Below, in pieces: positions 1-6,981 of a stretch of 6,981 bases of DNA. The DNA lies in assembly GCA_006227095.1 (NCBI GenBank), contig SBFZ01000294.1:1-6981 (forward strand). The letters are read 5' to 3'. The notes below the pieces were generated by a model. The model had not been told where the DNA came from. It worked only from the letters and a program-made list of their open reading frames with translations, and ran no database searches. The translations under genes were made by a program, and so were the position numbers. How positions within the stretch are numbered: position 1 is the first letter of the stretch; each line of letters opens with the position of its first letter. The stretch comes from Bacteroidota bacterium. GTDB taxonomy: Bacteria > Bacteroidota > Bacteroidia > Bacteroidales > VadinHA17.

Positions 1-2155
1 ATACTACAAGCACATCGTCAGACTCATTTTCGACGGTTATCATCCCAATAACAACGTCTTCCTCTCCGGAAAGAGTGATTCCCCTCACTCCCGATGCCGT
101 GCGGCCCATCGGTCTGACAGTACCTTCATTGAACCTAACGGCGCGACCAGACCTGACGGCAAGCATTATTTCATGCTTTCCGTTGGTCATCCTGGCTTCC
201 AGCAGCTCATCACCTTCCCTCACGGTTATGGCATTCACACCGTTCGCCCGCGGCCGTGAATAGGCCTCCAGCGAGGTTTTCTTGATAACACCCTTGCGGG
301 TGCAGAGAACAATGTAGTTGTTATTGATATAATCCTCATCATCAAGTGTTTTCACATTGATGAATGCCCTGACGCTGTCATCAGGTTCAATATTTATCAG
401 GTTCTGAATGGCTCTCCCCTTGCTTGTCCGTGCACCTTCAGGCAGATCATACACCTTCTGCCAGTAACATTTTCCGTTGCGGGTGAAGAAGAGCATCGTG
501 TTGTGCATTGTTGCAACATAAAGATGTTCAATGAAATCTTCGTCGCGGGTGGTGCCTCCCTTCGCTCCTGTCCCTCCCCTGTTCTGACGACGGAATTCTG
601 TCAGCGGGGTACGCTTGATATAACCCATGTGAGATATGGTTATTACCATCTCATCATCGGCATAGAAATCCTCCGGGTTGAATTCACCGGCTGCCGGGAT
701 TATTTCTGTGCGCCTTTTGTCTCCAAACTTATCCTTTATTTCAATCAGCTCATCCTTAATGATCTGCATCTGCAGGCTCTCATCTGAGAGAACCTGGTTA
801 AGGTATTCGATGAGTTTCTTAACCTCTTCGTACTCAGCATGCAACTTATCCTGCTCCAGTCCGGTCAGCTGCCTCAGTCGCATCTCAACAATAGCCCTGG
901 CCTGAATCTCGCTGAGGCTGAACCGCTCCATCAGCCTCTCACGTGCGATGTCAGGATTCTGTGAGGACCTGATAATGGCAATGACTTCATCGATATTGTC
1001 ACTGGCAATGATCAGACCCTCAAGTATGTGAGCCCTCTTTTCGGCCTGGTCGAGGTCATATTTTGCCCGGCGAATGATAATGTCATGCCTGTGCTTTACG
1101 AAGTTGTCTATTATCTCCTTGAGTGAAAGGGTCTTGGGCCTTCCCCTTACCAGTGCGATATTGTTGACGTTGAATGAGGTCTGCAGCTGTGAATGCTTGT
1201 AAAGATGATTCAGGATAATATTTGCCGGCATCTCCTTCTTGAGGATGATGACAACGCGCATCCCGTTACGGTCTGACTCGTCATTGATGTATGAAATCCC
1301 TTCAAGCTTCTTCTCATTGATGAGGTCGGCTATTCTCCTGATCATCTCGGCCTTGTTCACCATATAGGGGATCTCGGTCACAACTATGCACTCGCGCCCT
1401 GAATGAGTAAGTTCAACCTCTGTCCTGGCCCTCACCACTATCCTGCCCCGTCCGGTTTCATAGGCTTCCCTGATTCCCTGCTCACCATAAATAATACCCC
1501 CGGTGGGAAAGTCCGGCCCCTTGATATGGTGCATCAGTTCATCCACGGTAATCTCCGGATTGTCAATGTATGCTATTATGGCATCAACAGATTCGGAAAT
1601 ATTGTGCGGCGGCATATTTGTGGCCATTCCTACTGCGATACCGGATGCACCGTTGACAAGGAGGTTGGGTATCCTTGTAGGAAGCACCGTCGGCTCCTGA
1701 AGGGTGTCATCAAAGTTGGGCTGGAAATCGACAGTTTCCTTATCTATGTCTGAAAGAGTCTCCTCTGCAATACGCTTGAGCTTTGCCTCGGTATATCGCA
1801 TGGCTGCAGGACTGTCACCGTCAATGGAGCCGAAGTTGCCCTGCCCGTCAACGAGCGGATACCGGAGCGACCAGTTCTGTGCCATTCTTACCATGGCATC
1901 ATATACTGATGAATCGCCGTGCGGATGGTACTTTCCAAGCACCTCCCCCACTATCCTTGCTGATTTTTTATAGGGCCTGTTCGAGAGAACTCCAAGCTCT
2001 GACATTCCGAACAAAACCCTCCTGTGAACCGGCTTCAGACCGTCCCTAACATCAGGTAACGCCCTTGACACAATGACCGACATCGAATAATCGATGTAAG
2101 CCGACTTCATTTCCTCCTCGATATTTACCTTTATAATTTTTGCCTGGTCTGACAT
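1..2155 (-). CDS. gyrA: DNA gyrase subunit A, 3'-truncated by window edge
   Basis: GyrA is the breakage-reunion subunit of the A2B2 type IIA topoisomerase that adds negative supercoils to DNA using ATP bound by GyrB. The frame is open from the ATG at 2155 to the left edge, giving 718 codons. I judge the usual family length to be about 820-880 residues, so roughly the last 100-150 residues of the C-terminal beta-pinwheel are missing. The start reads [20 protein letters not shown]. The catalytic tyrosine is Y121 in AAMRYTE. The quinolone-resistance-determining region has S82 and D86 (E. coli S83 and D87), both the sensitive-type residues. A GyrA-box-like motif, QNRGGTG, lies at residues 524-530 and opens the C-terminal domain. 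That motif argues for GyrA over ParC, which lacks it. No Shine-Dalgarno sequence precedes the start, as is usual in Bacteroidetes. The gene is divergent from clpC. No frame break was seen in a full read-through. Confidence 0.96.
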   Translation of the reverse strand, partial: MSDQAKIIKVNIEEEMKSAYIDYSMSVIVSRALPDVRDGLKPVHRRVLFGMSELGVLSNRPYKKSARIVGEVLGKYHPHGDSSVYDAMVRMAQNWSLRYPLVDGQGNFGSIDGDSPAAMRYTEAKLKRIAEETLSDIDKETVDFQPNFDDTLQEPTVLPTRIPNLLVNGASGIAVGMATNMPPHNISESVDAIIAYIDNPEITVDELMHHIKGPDFPTGGIIYGEQGIREAYETGRGRIVVRARTEVELTHSGRECIVVTEIPYMVNKAEMIRRIADLINEKKLEGISYINDESDRNGMRVVIILKKEMPANIILNHLYKHSQLQTSFNVNNIALVRGRPKTLSLKEIIDNFVKHRHDIIIRRAKYDLDQAEKRAHILEGLIIASDNIDEVIAIIRSSQNPDIARERLMERFSLSEIQARAIVEMRLRQLTGLEQDKLHAEYEEVKKLIEYLNQVLSDESLQMQIIKDELIEIKDKFGDKRRTEIIPAAGEFNPEDFYADDEMVITISHMGYIKRTPLTEFRRQNRGGTGAKGGTTRDEDFIEHLYVATMHNTMLFFTRNGKCYWQKVYDLPEGARTSKGRAIQNLINIEPDDSVRAFINVKTLDDEDYINNNYIVLCTRKGVIKKTSLEAYSRPRANGVNAITVREGDELLEARMTNGKHEIMLAVRSGRAVRFNEGTVRPMGRTASGVRGITLSGEEDVVIGMITVENESDDVLVV

Positions 2156-2280
2156 ATCAGATTGAAATTTAATTAATTAAGTTATTTTTTCCACTGGCGG
2201 AAATTAATCCCCGAAAATAATCAAATTGACTTATTTTTTAACCTTTTATAGTCTCTATTTGTTAACAGTCCGTGTTAAAA

Positions 2281-2302
2281 ATTGGGCACAATTCTTGTCA
2301 AT
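2281..2302. repeat. Bulged inverted repeat overlapping the putative -33 element
   Basis: Outer arms ATTG (2281-2284) and CAAT (2299-2302) flank inner arms ACAA (2288-2291) and TTGT (2295-2298). The centre is a 3-base TTC and the left side has a 3-base bulge, GGC. The repeat lies upstream of the predicted clpC transcription start and covers the putative -33 TTG. If it means anything, it is more likely a protein-binding site than an RNA hairpin. In such AT-rich sequence a short imperfect repeat can easily arise by chance. Confidence 0.25.
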
Positions 2303-2328
2303 ACATTTTTACAATAGAATTAACTTTG
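2295..2328 (+). promoter_or_regulatory. Candidate Bacteroidetes-type promoter for clpC
   Basis: TAACTTTG at 2321-2328 matches the Bacteroidetes primary sigma factor -7 consensus TAnnTTTG exactly. A TTG at 2295-2297 could serve as the -33 element. The spacer is 23 bases, at the long end of what is reported for this phylum (TTG/TTTG with about 17-23 bases), so the upstream half is weak. Transcription would begin around 2334, giving a leader of about 60 bases before clpC. The -7 match is seen in the sequence; promoter activity is inferred. Confidence 0.45.
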
Positions 2329-2350
2329 AAATCTGGCGTTTTATGTATTT

Positions 2351-2398
2351 ATGGCAGTTTTACTGACACAATTGCATAAACCCGTAACGAAAAAATGA
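2351..2398 (+). other. Possible 15-codon upstream ORF overlapping the clpC start
   Basis: An ATG at 2351 opens a 15-codon frame, [15 protein letters not shown]. Its TGA stop (2396-2398) lies within the ATGATG that begins clpC, overlapping the first clpC ATG at 2395 and ending on the A of the second ATG at 2398. It lies downstream of the predicted transcription start, so it would be in the clpC mRNA. It has no Shine-Dalgarno sequence and no recognisable leader-peptide feature such as a run of one amino acid. It may be chance; translational coupling is possible but unproven. Confidence 0.2.
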
Positions 2399-4953
2399 TG
2401 GACGCACATTTCTCACAGAGAGTCAATGATATCCTTGGGTACAGCAAGGAAGAGGCAATCAGGCTTGGCAACAGCCATATCAGCCCTGAACACCTTTTCC
2501 TGGGTATTTTGCGGGAGGGCGAAGGAGTTGCTGTAGACATACTTCTGAATAACGGGGTCGATCTCCTCATGCTGAAGGGATCGATTGAAAAGAGCATCAA
2601 GGCTGACAAGCCTGTAATCATGGCAGACAATGACATCCTGCCGTTGCTGAAGAGCACGGAGCGTGTTCTCAGGCTTGTGCATATCGAAGCCAAGGCAATG
2701 AAGACCAGGGTTATAGATACCGAACACCTGCTCATGGCCATACTTCGCGATGAGAGCAACCTGGTGACAAGGTTCCTGACAGAACTAGACATCGATTATT
2801 CACTTGTCAAAAAGGCAGTCGAAGCCGGTAATCCTGCCGCACAGGCAGATTACCCCAGAGATGAGGACGATGAAGGCATGTTTTCGAATCCCGGCTCCGG
2901 AAAACAGCAGCAGGGCAGCGGTCAGCAAACACAGAGAAGTTCCTCCGAGACCCCGGTGCTTGACAACTTCGGCATTGACCTCACAAAGGCAGCAGAGGAA
3001 GGCAGGCTTGACCCGGTTGTAGGCCGTGAACGGGAGATAGAAAGGCTTGCCCAGATCCTCTCAAGGAGGAAAAAGAATAATCCGGTGCTTATCGGAGAAC
3101 CCGGAGTCGGGAAATCTGCTATTGCAGAGGGCCTGGCTCTCAGGATCACCAAGAGGAATGTCTCCAGGGTACTCTTCAATAAGCGGGTGGTAGCCCTCGA
3201 TCTTGCATCGATAGTGGCAGGAACCAAATACCGCGGGCAGTTTGAGGAGAGGATGAAAGCCATTCTCAATGAGCTGGCAAAGAATGACAACATCATACTT
3301 TTCATTGACGAGATTCATACAATTGTGGGTGCAGGCGGCGCAAGCGGATCACTCGATGCTGCCAACATGCTTAAACCCGCACTGGCAAGGGGAGAAATAC
3401 AGTGCATCGGTGCAACAACACTGGATGAATACCGCCAGCATATAGAGAAGGATGGTGCCCTTGAACGCCGCTTCCAGAAGGTGCTTGTTGACCCCACCAC
3501 CATCGAGGAGACGATTGATATCCTCAACAATATCAAGGAACGGTACGAGGAGCATCATAATGTGTCATATACTTCTGAGGCCATCGAAGCCTGCGTGAGA
3601 CTGACAAACAGGTATATAAGCGACAGGAACCTTCCTGACAAGGCCATTGACGCTCTCGATGAATCCGGCTCCAGGGTTCATATTTCAAATATCGTGGTAC
3701 CTGAAAAGATACTGGCACTCGAAAAACAGCTTGAGGACACCAAAAAGGAAAAAAGCAACGCCGTTAAAAATCAGAATTATGAGCGCGCTGCAAGCTTCAG
3801 GGACAAGGAACGTGACATCCTTGACCTGATTGAGGCGGAAAAGAAGAGGTGGGAGAAGGAACTGGCACAGAACCGCGAAGTGGTTGATGAGGAGAAGGTT
3901 GCCGAGGTTGTGGCCATGATGACGGGTGTTCCCGTCCAGAGAATAGCCCAGACCGAAGGCACACGCCTGCTTCAGATGGCTGAGGAGCTTAAGATCAGCA
4001 TAGTTGGCCAGGATGAAGCCATCGCCAAGATTGTCAAGTCGATACAGCGAAACAGGGCCGGACTAAAGGATCCGAACAAACCGATAGGTACGTTCATCTT
4101 CCTCGGTCCTACCGGCGTAGGCAAAACACAGCTTGCTAAGGTGCTGGCCAAATTCCTCTTTGATTCAACCGATAATCTTATCAGGGTTGACATGAGTGAG
4201 TACATGGAGAAATTCTCAGTGTCACGTCTTGTTGGAGCACCTCCCGGATACGTTGGTTATGAGGAGGGTGGACAACTGACAGAAAAGGTGAGGCGGAAAC
4301 CCTACTCCGTGGTACTGCTTGACGAGATTGAAAAGGCGCATCCTGACGTATTCCACATCCTGCTGCAGGTACTTGATGAAGGACAGCTCACCGACAGTCT
4401 TGGACGGAGGGTTGATTTCCGGAACACCATTGTCATTATGACCTCCAACATAGGCACCAGGCAGCTCACTGAGTTTGGCACGGGTGTCGGTTTTGAGACT
4501 GCCGCAAAGCGAATCACACGCAATGAACAGAACAAGAGCATACTTCAGAAGGCATTGCAGAAAACCTTTGCACCTGAATTCCTGAACAGGATTGATGACG
4601 TGATAATGTTCAACCAGCTCTCCAGGGAGGATATTGACAAGATAATTGATATAGAACTGAAAGGACTGTTTGACAGGATAGCAGCACTGGGTTACAGGAT
4701 TAAACTGAGTACCCAGGCACGGGACTTCATTGCTGACCGTGGATTTGATGTTCAGTATGGTGCAAGGCCGCTGAAGAGGGCTATCCAGAAATACCTTGAG
4801 GACCCGCTGGCCGAAGTGATTATCAAGAGCTCCGTGGCAGACGGTTCTGTTATCAGCGTCGGGTACTCAAAGGGCAAGGAAGAACTTACCTTCAGGGCCG
4901 GAGGGAAGAAAGGAACGGAGGAACTTCCTGAAGACAATCAGATGGAAGGATAA
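2395..4953 (+). CDS. clpC: ATP-dependent Clp protease ATP-binding subunit ClpC
   Basis: This is a cytosolic class I Clp/Hsp100 AAA+ unfoldase that threads substrates into the ClpP peptidase. It is complete at 852 aa. Two Clp_N repeats occupy about residues 5-145, followed by a Gly/Gln/Ser-rich linker at about 165-184. The first AAA+ module has Walker A GEPGVGKS (234-241), Walker B ILFIDEIH (301-308) and ERRF (357-360, putative arginine fingers). A short middle domain (about 440-490) contains a UVR-like coiled-coil motif, [16 protein letters not shown] (457-472). The second module has Walker A GPTGVGKT (571-578), Walker B VVLLDEIE (639-646) and sensor 2 GARPLKR (789-795). VGF at 698-700 fits the ClpP-docking loop. 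The short middle domain and this loop separate it from the ClpB disaggregase. The first ATG of an ATGATG pair was chosen; the second, at 2398, would remove one residue. The tail (about 836-852) is polar and charged. No CtsR or mcsAB genes are adjacent, unlike in Firmicutes. Confidence 0.96.
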   Translation: MMDAHFSQRVNDILGYSKEEAIRLGNSHISPEHLFLGILREGEGVAVDILLNNGVDLLMLKGSIEKSIKADKPVIMADNDILPLLKSTERVLRLVHIEAKAMKTRVIDTEHLLMAILRDESNLVTRFLTELDIDYSLVKKAVEAGNPAAQADYPRDEDDEGMFSNPGSGKQQQGSGQQTQRSSSETPVLDNFGIDLTKAAEEGRLDPVVGREREIERLAQILSRRKKNNPVLIGEPGVGKSAIAEGLALRITKRNVSRVLFNKRVVALDLASIVAGTKYRGQFEERMKAILNELAKNDNIILFIDEIHTIVGAGGASGSLDAANMLKPALARGEIQCIGATTLDEYRQHIEKDGALERRFQKVLVDPTTIEETIDILNNIKERYEEHHNVSYTSEAIEACVRLTNRYISDRNLPDKAIDALDESGSRVHISNIVVPEKILALEKQLEDTKKEKSNAVKNQNYERAASFRDKERDILDLIEAEKKRWEKELAQNREVVDEEKVAEVVAMMTGVPVQRIAQTEGTRLLQMAEELKISIVGQDEAIAKIVKSIQRNRAGLKDPNKPIGTFIFLGPTGVGKTQLAKVLAKFLFDSTDNLIRVDMSEYMEKFSVSRLVGAPPGYVGYEEGGQLTEKVRRKPYSVVLLDEIEKAHPDVFHILLQVLDEGQLTDSLGRRVDFRNTIVIMTSNIGTRQLTEFGTGVGFETAAKRITRNEQNKSILQKALQKTFAPEFLNRIDDVIMFNQLSREDIDKIIDIELKGLFDRIAALGYRIKLSTQARDFIADRGFDVQYGARPLKRAIQKYLEDPLAEVIIKSSVADGSVISVGYSKGKEELTFRAGGKKGTEELPEDNQMEG

Positions 4954-4967
4954 GTATTGCCTACTGT

Positions 4968-6263
4968 CTACTGCCTTATCTCAGCATAAAGATCGAATTC
5001 CGTTGACCCGGTGATCTTCACATCAATGAAGGTACCGGGTTCAATGTTTTTACCCCCGGTGACAAGAATTTCCTGGTCCACTTCGGGTGAGTCATGCTGA
5101 CTGCGCCCCACATGAAAGAGTCCCTCTTTCCTGTCTATAATAACCCTGACAATATTGCCGGCCATCGATGCATTTCTTTCAGATGAGATCTCCTGCTGCA
5201 GTTCCATGATCCTTGCCACCCTCCTCTCCTTTGTCTTTTCGGGGATATCGTCACTGTATCTGAGAGCTGCATGGGTATTCTCCTCATGCGAGTACCTGAA
5301 TGCACCTAGCCGGTCAAACCGGTATTCCCTTATGTAATCAGTCAGCTCGTTAAATTCCTTTTCAGTTTCTCCCGGGTGGCCCGCAATAACGGTGGTTCGT
5401 ACTGCAGCGTCAGGAACCATGCGGCGGATGTCAGCAAGCAGGCGACGCGTTCCGGCACTGTCATGCTCACGTCGCATCATCTTCAGCACCTTGTCTGAAA
5501 TATGCTGTATAGGAATATCTATATACCTGCAGATCTTATTATTATCCTGCATCATCTCAAGTATCTCCATAGGGAAATCCGAAGGGTACAGGTAATGCAG
5601 CCTGATCCATTCCAGGTTGCTGATGGCTGACAGACGCATTACCAGCTCCGGGAGCATTTGCCTGCCATAGAGGTCAGTACCATACAGGGTAAGATCCTGG
5701 GCTATGAGAATAAGCTCCCTTACACCACCATCAGCAAGCTTCCGGGCTTCGTCAACCAGCTCCTCAACCGGGGTTGATATATATCTTCCCCGGATGTCAG
5801 GAATGGCGCAGAAGGCACATGTACGGTCACAACCCTCCGAAACCTTCAGGTAAGCATAATGCGATGGTCCGGTTATAACCCTTTCACCATTCAGTTCCCT
5901 GCGGTATGCCAGTCCAAGGTGTGATATTATCTCCTGGGGCCTGTTTACCCCAAACCAGCCGTCAACCTCCGGAAGGGAGTCGCTCAGCTCCTTCCGGTAC
6001 CTTTCGACCAGACAGCCCATCACGAACAGCTTGCCCCTTCCCTCCTTCCTGATTGCTTCGGCATGCCTGATGATAGTGTCAACACTCTCCTCCTTTGCAT
6101 CATGGATAAAGCCGCAGGTATTGATTACAACAATATCAGCCGGATCAGCAGATTCTGAGGTGACGCTGTATCCGCCAGCTTCAAGCTGGCGCATGAGTTT
6201 CTGGGAGTCAACGGTGTTTTTTGAACACCCGAGGGTGACGATGTTCACCCTGTTACGTTTCAT
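4968..6263 (-). CDS. rimO: Ribosomal protein uS12 (S12) aspartate methylthiotransferase RimO
   Basis: RimO is a radical-SAM methylthiotransferase that adds a beta-methylthio group to the conserved aspartate of ribosomal protein uS12 (D88/D89 in E. coli numbering). From the ATG at 6263 it has 431 aa, a normal length. The N-terminal methylthiotransferase domain has the three cluster-binding cysteines C13 (TLGCSKN), C50 (INTCGF) and C84 (MGCLVE). The radical-SAM cluster is CDRTCAFC (C145, C149, C152). Further family signatures are DIPIQH (249-254) and GHPGET (295-300). A C-terminal TRAM domain starts near residue 368 and contains GRSQHDSPEVD, which favours RimO over the tRNA-modifying relatives MiaB and MtaB. 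A GTG at 6266 in the same frame would add one residue. I prefer the ATG because its A is the last base of the ftsY TGA stop (TGATG), an arrangement suited to termination-reinitiation. The gene is convergent with clpC, 14 bases apart. Confidence 0.95.
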   Translation of the reverse strand: MKRNRVNIVTLGCSKNTVDSQKLMRQLEAGGYSVTSESADPADIVVINTCGFIHDAKEESVDTIIRHAEAIRKEGRGKLFVMGCLVERYRKELSDSLPEVDGWFGVNRPQEIISHLGLAYRRELNGERVITGPSHYAYLKVSEGCDRTCAFCAIPDIRGRYISTPVEELVDEARKLADGGVRELILIAQDLTLYGTDLYGRQMLPELVMRLSAISNLEWIRLHYLYPSDFPMEILEMMQDNNKICRYIDIPIQHISDKVLKMMRREHDSAGTRRLLADIRRMVPDAAVRTTVIAGHPGETEKEFNELTDYIREYRFDRLGAFRYSHEENTHAALRYSDDIPEKTKERRVARIMELQQEISSERNASMAGNIVRVIIDRKEGLFHVGRSQHDSPEVDQEILVTGGKNIEPGTFIDVKITGSTEFDLYAEIRQ

Positions 6264-6981
6264 CACGACTGGTCACTGAAGAGTGAGTCAACGAAGGCAT
6301 AGCGGTTGAAGATCCTCAGATCATCCATTTTTTCACCTACGCCGATATATTTGACCGGGATCCTGAACTGATCCGAAATACCAATGACAACCCCACCCTT
6401 GGCAGTGCCGTCAAGTTTGGTAATTGCCAGTGCATTAACCTCTGTTGCAGCAGTAAACTGCTTTGCCTGTTCGAAGGCATTCTGCCCGGTTGATCCGTCG
6501 AGTACAAGAAGTACCTCATGGGGAGCGGAAGGGATTACCTTTTCCATTACACGCCGGATCTTTGAGAGCTCGTTCATCAGCCCTATCTTGTTATGGAGAC
6601 GTCCGGCAGTGTCTATGATAACAATATCCGTTCCGGCAGCCACGGCTGACTTAACCGTATCATAGGCCACCGAGGCGGGGTCTGCTCCCATCTGCTGGCT
6701 GACCATCGGTACCCCGGCCCGCTCTGACCATATCTTAAGCTGTTCTATTGCGGCAGCACGGAAGGTGTCGGCCGCACCCAGCAGAACACTGCGCCCGGCC
6801 ATACGGAAGTTGTACGCCAGTTTTGCTATGGTGGTTGTCTTTCCCACCCCGTTCACGCCAACCACAAGGATAACATATGGACTGGCAGGAAGCGGAGCAT
6901 CAAACCCGGAGGAGACATCATGTGTGCTTTTGTTCTCCTCAAGCAGTCCGGCTATTTCTTCGCGCAGGATGGCATTTAGTT
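6263..6981 (-). CDS. ftsY: Signal recognition particle receptor FtsY, 5'-truncated by window edge
   Basis: FtsY is the SRP-family GTPase that docks ribosome-nascent-chain-SRP (Ffh) complexes at the inner membrane for delivery to SecYEG. The window holds the last 238 residues; the start lies beyond the right edge. The family is usually about 300-330 aa in lineages without a long acidic N-terminal extension, so perhaps 80 or more residues are missing. The visible part begins at the end of the helical N domain (LNAILREEIAGLLEEN). G-domain motifs, numbered from the first whole codon at 6979, are P-loop GVNGVGKTT (41-49), DTFRAAA (71-77), DTAGR (123-127), TKLD (187-190) and GVGE (213-216). The protein ends soon after the last motif, so the methionine-rich M domain of Ffh is absent and this is FtsY. 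An internal GTG at 6865 lies just upstream of the P-loop and is not the start. The TGA stop (6265-6263) overlaps the rimO ATG by one base, indicating one transcript. Confidence 0.95.
   Translation of the reverse strand, partial: LNAILREEIAGLLEENKSTHDVSSGFDAPLPASPYVILVVGVNGVGKTTTIAKLAYNFRMAGRSVLLGAADTFRAAAIEQLKIWSERAGVPMVSQQMGADPASVAYDTVKSAVAAGTDIVIIDTAGRLHNKIGLMNELSKIRRVMEKVIPSAPHEVLLVLDGSTGQNAFEQAKQFTAATEVNALAITKLDGTAKGGVVIGISDQFRIPVKYIGVGEKMDDLRIFNRYAFVDSLFSDQS

Larger units (their letters stand above)
2156..2394. promoter_or_regulatory. gyrA/clpC divergent intergenic region
   Basis: This 239-base, AT-rich stretch separates the start codons of two divergent genes and must hold both promoters unless one is transcribed from farther away. 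A candidate clpC promoter is visible on the plus strand. No equally good match was found for gyrA on the minus strand. The gyrA leader carries a 12-base palindrome of three TTAA units at 2169-2180. TGTTAA occurs twice in direct orientation at 2260-2265 and 2273-2278, the first copy lying inside the palindrome TGTTAACA (2260-2267). Neither start has a purine-rich Shine-Dalgarno sequence. No CIRCE-type element (TTAGCACTC/GAGTGCTAA) is present. Apart from the 15-codon upstream ORF at clpC, I see no coding potential. Confidence 0.7.

Noticed and set aside
503..787. 94-codon plus-strand ORF
   Set aside because: It is antisense to the GyrA segment around the GyrA box; no family resemblance and no start context.
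1403..1753. 116-codon plus-strand ORF
   Set aside because: It is antisense to the conserved GyrA breakage-reunion domain, which reads without interruption on the other strand. No domain recognised.
2169..2180. TTAATTAATTAA palindrome as an operator for gyrA
   Set aside because: It is simple AT-rich sequence of tandem TTAA units, expected by chance in such a leader; nothing else supports a binding site.
2222..2229. TCAATTTG on the minus strand as a gyrA -7 element
   Set aside because: It has one mismatch to TAnnTTTG and no TTG 17-23 bases upstream, so it is too weak to annotate.
2272..2301. TTGACA on the minus strand (2301-2296) as a sigma70-type -35 for gyrA
   Set aside because: No acceptable TATAAT-like hexamer at 17-18 bases (TTAACA or TAACAC only), and Bacteroidetes primary sigma factors do not favour this consensus.
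2349..2792. 147-codon minus-strand ORF opposite the 5' part of clpC
   Set aside because: It lies antisense to the conserved ClpC N domain, has no recognisable domain, and its composition (rich in Ser, Leu, Arg) is typical of a codon shadow.
2922..3305. 127-codon minus-strand ORF opposite clpC
   Set aside because: It covers the antisense of the first AAA+ module including Walker A; Ser/Arg/Leu-rich with no motif. A shadow of clpC.
6384..6665. 93-codon plus-strand ORF
   Set aside because: It is antisense to the FtsY G domain (DTAGR to TKLD region), so it is a shadow.
1..6981. Mobile elements, CRISPR arrays, tRNA/rRNA genes, defence or biosynthetic systems
   Set aside because: No terminal repeats, transposase, spaced repeats or RNA gene seen. 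Nearly all bases lie in four conserved housekeeping genes with uniform codon use.

Overview
The window looks like an ordinary core-genome segment of a Bacteroidetes (Bacteroidota) bacterium, most likely of the order Bacteroidales. Three things point that way. The proteins read like Bacteroidetes orthologues. The start codons lack Shine-Dalgarno sequences and sit behind A/T-rich leaders. The clpC upstream region carries a TAnnTTTG element, the -7 box typical of this phylum. Arginine is often encoded by AGG, and base composition is roughly balanced by eye. This assignment is inference from the sequence, not a database match.

Layout: positions 1-2155 hold the first 718 codons of gyrA (DNA gyrase subunit A) on the minus strand, cut by the left edge. 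Positions 2156-2394 are an AT-rich divergent intergenic region with a candidate clpC promoter, a bulged inverted repeat and a 15-codon upstream ORF that overlaps the clpC start. Positions 2395-4953 hold a complete clpC (852 aa AAA+ unfoldase of the ClpCP protease) on the plus strand. After a 14-base gap, rimO (uS12 methylthiotransferase) runs convergently on the minus strand at 4968-6263. It is joined through a one-base TGATG stop/start overlap to ftsY (SRP receptor GTPase), which is cut by the right edge.

Function: gyrA and clpC are divergently transcribed and concern DNA topology and protein quality control. ftsY and rimO form an operon concerned with co-translational membrane targeting and ribosomal protein modification. 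Every catalytic motif that can be read is intact: the GyrA tyrosine, both ClpC Walker A/B pairs, both RimO cysteine triads and the FtsY G motifs. There is no sign of frameshift, mobile element, CRISPR array, RNA gene or horizontal transfer.

I found no undescribed system. The items worth a second look are small: the architecture of the gyrA/clpC intergenic region, the upstream ORF at clpC, a non-canonical GyrA box, the rimO start choice, and the tight convergent clpC/rimO junction.
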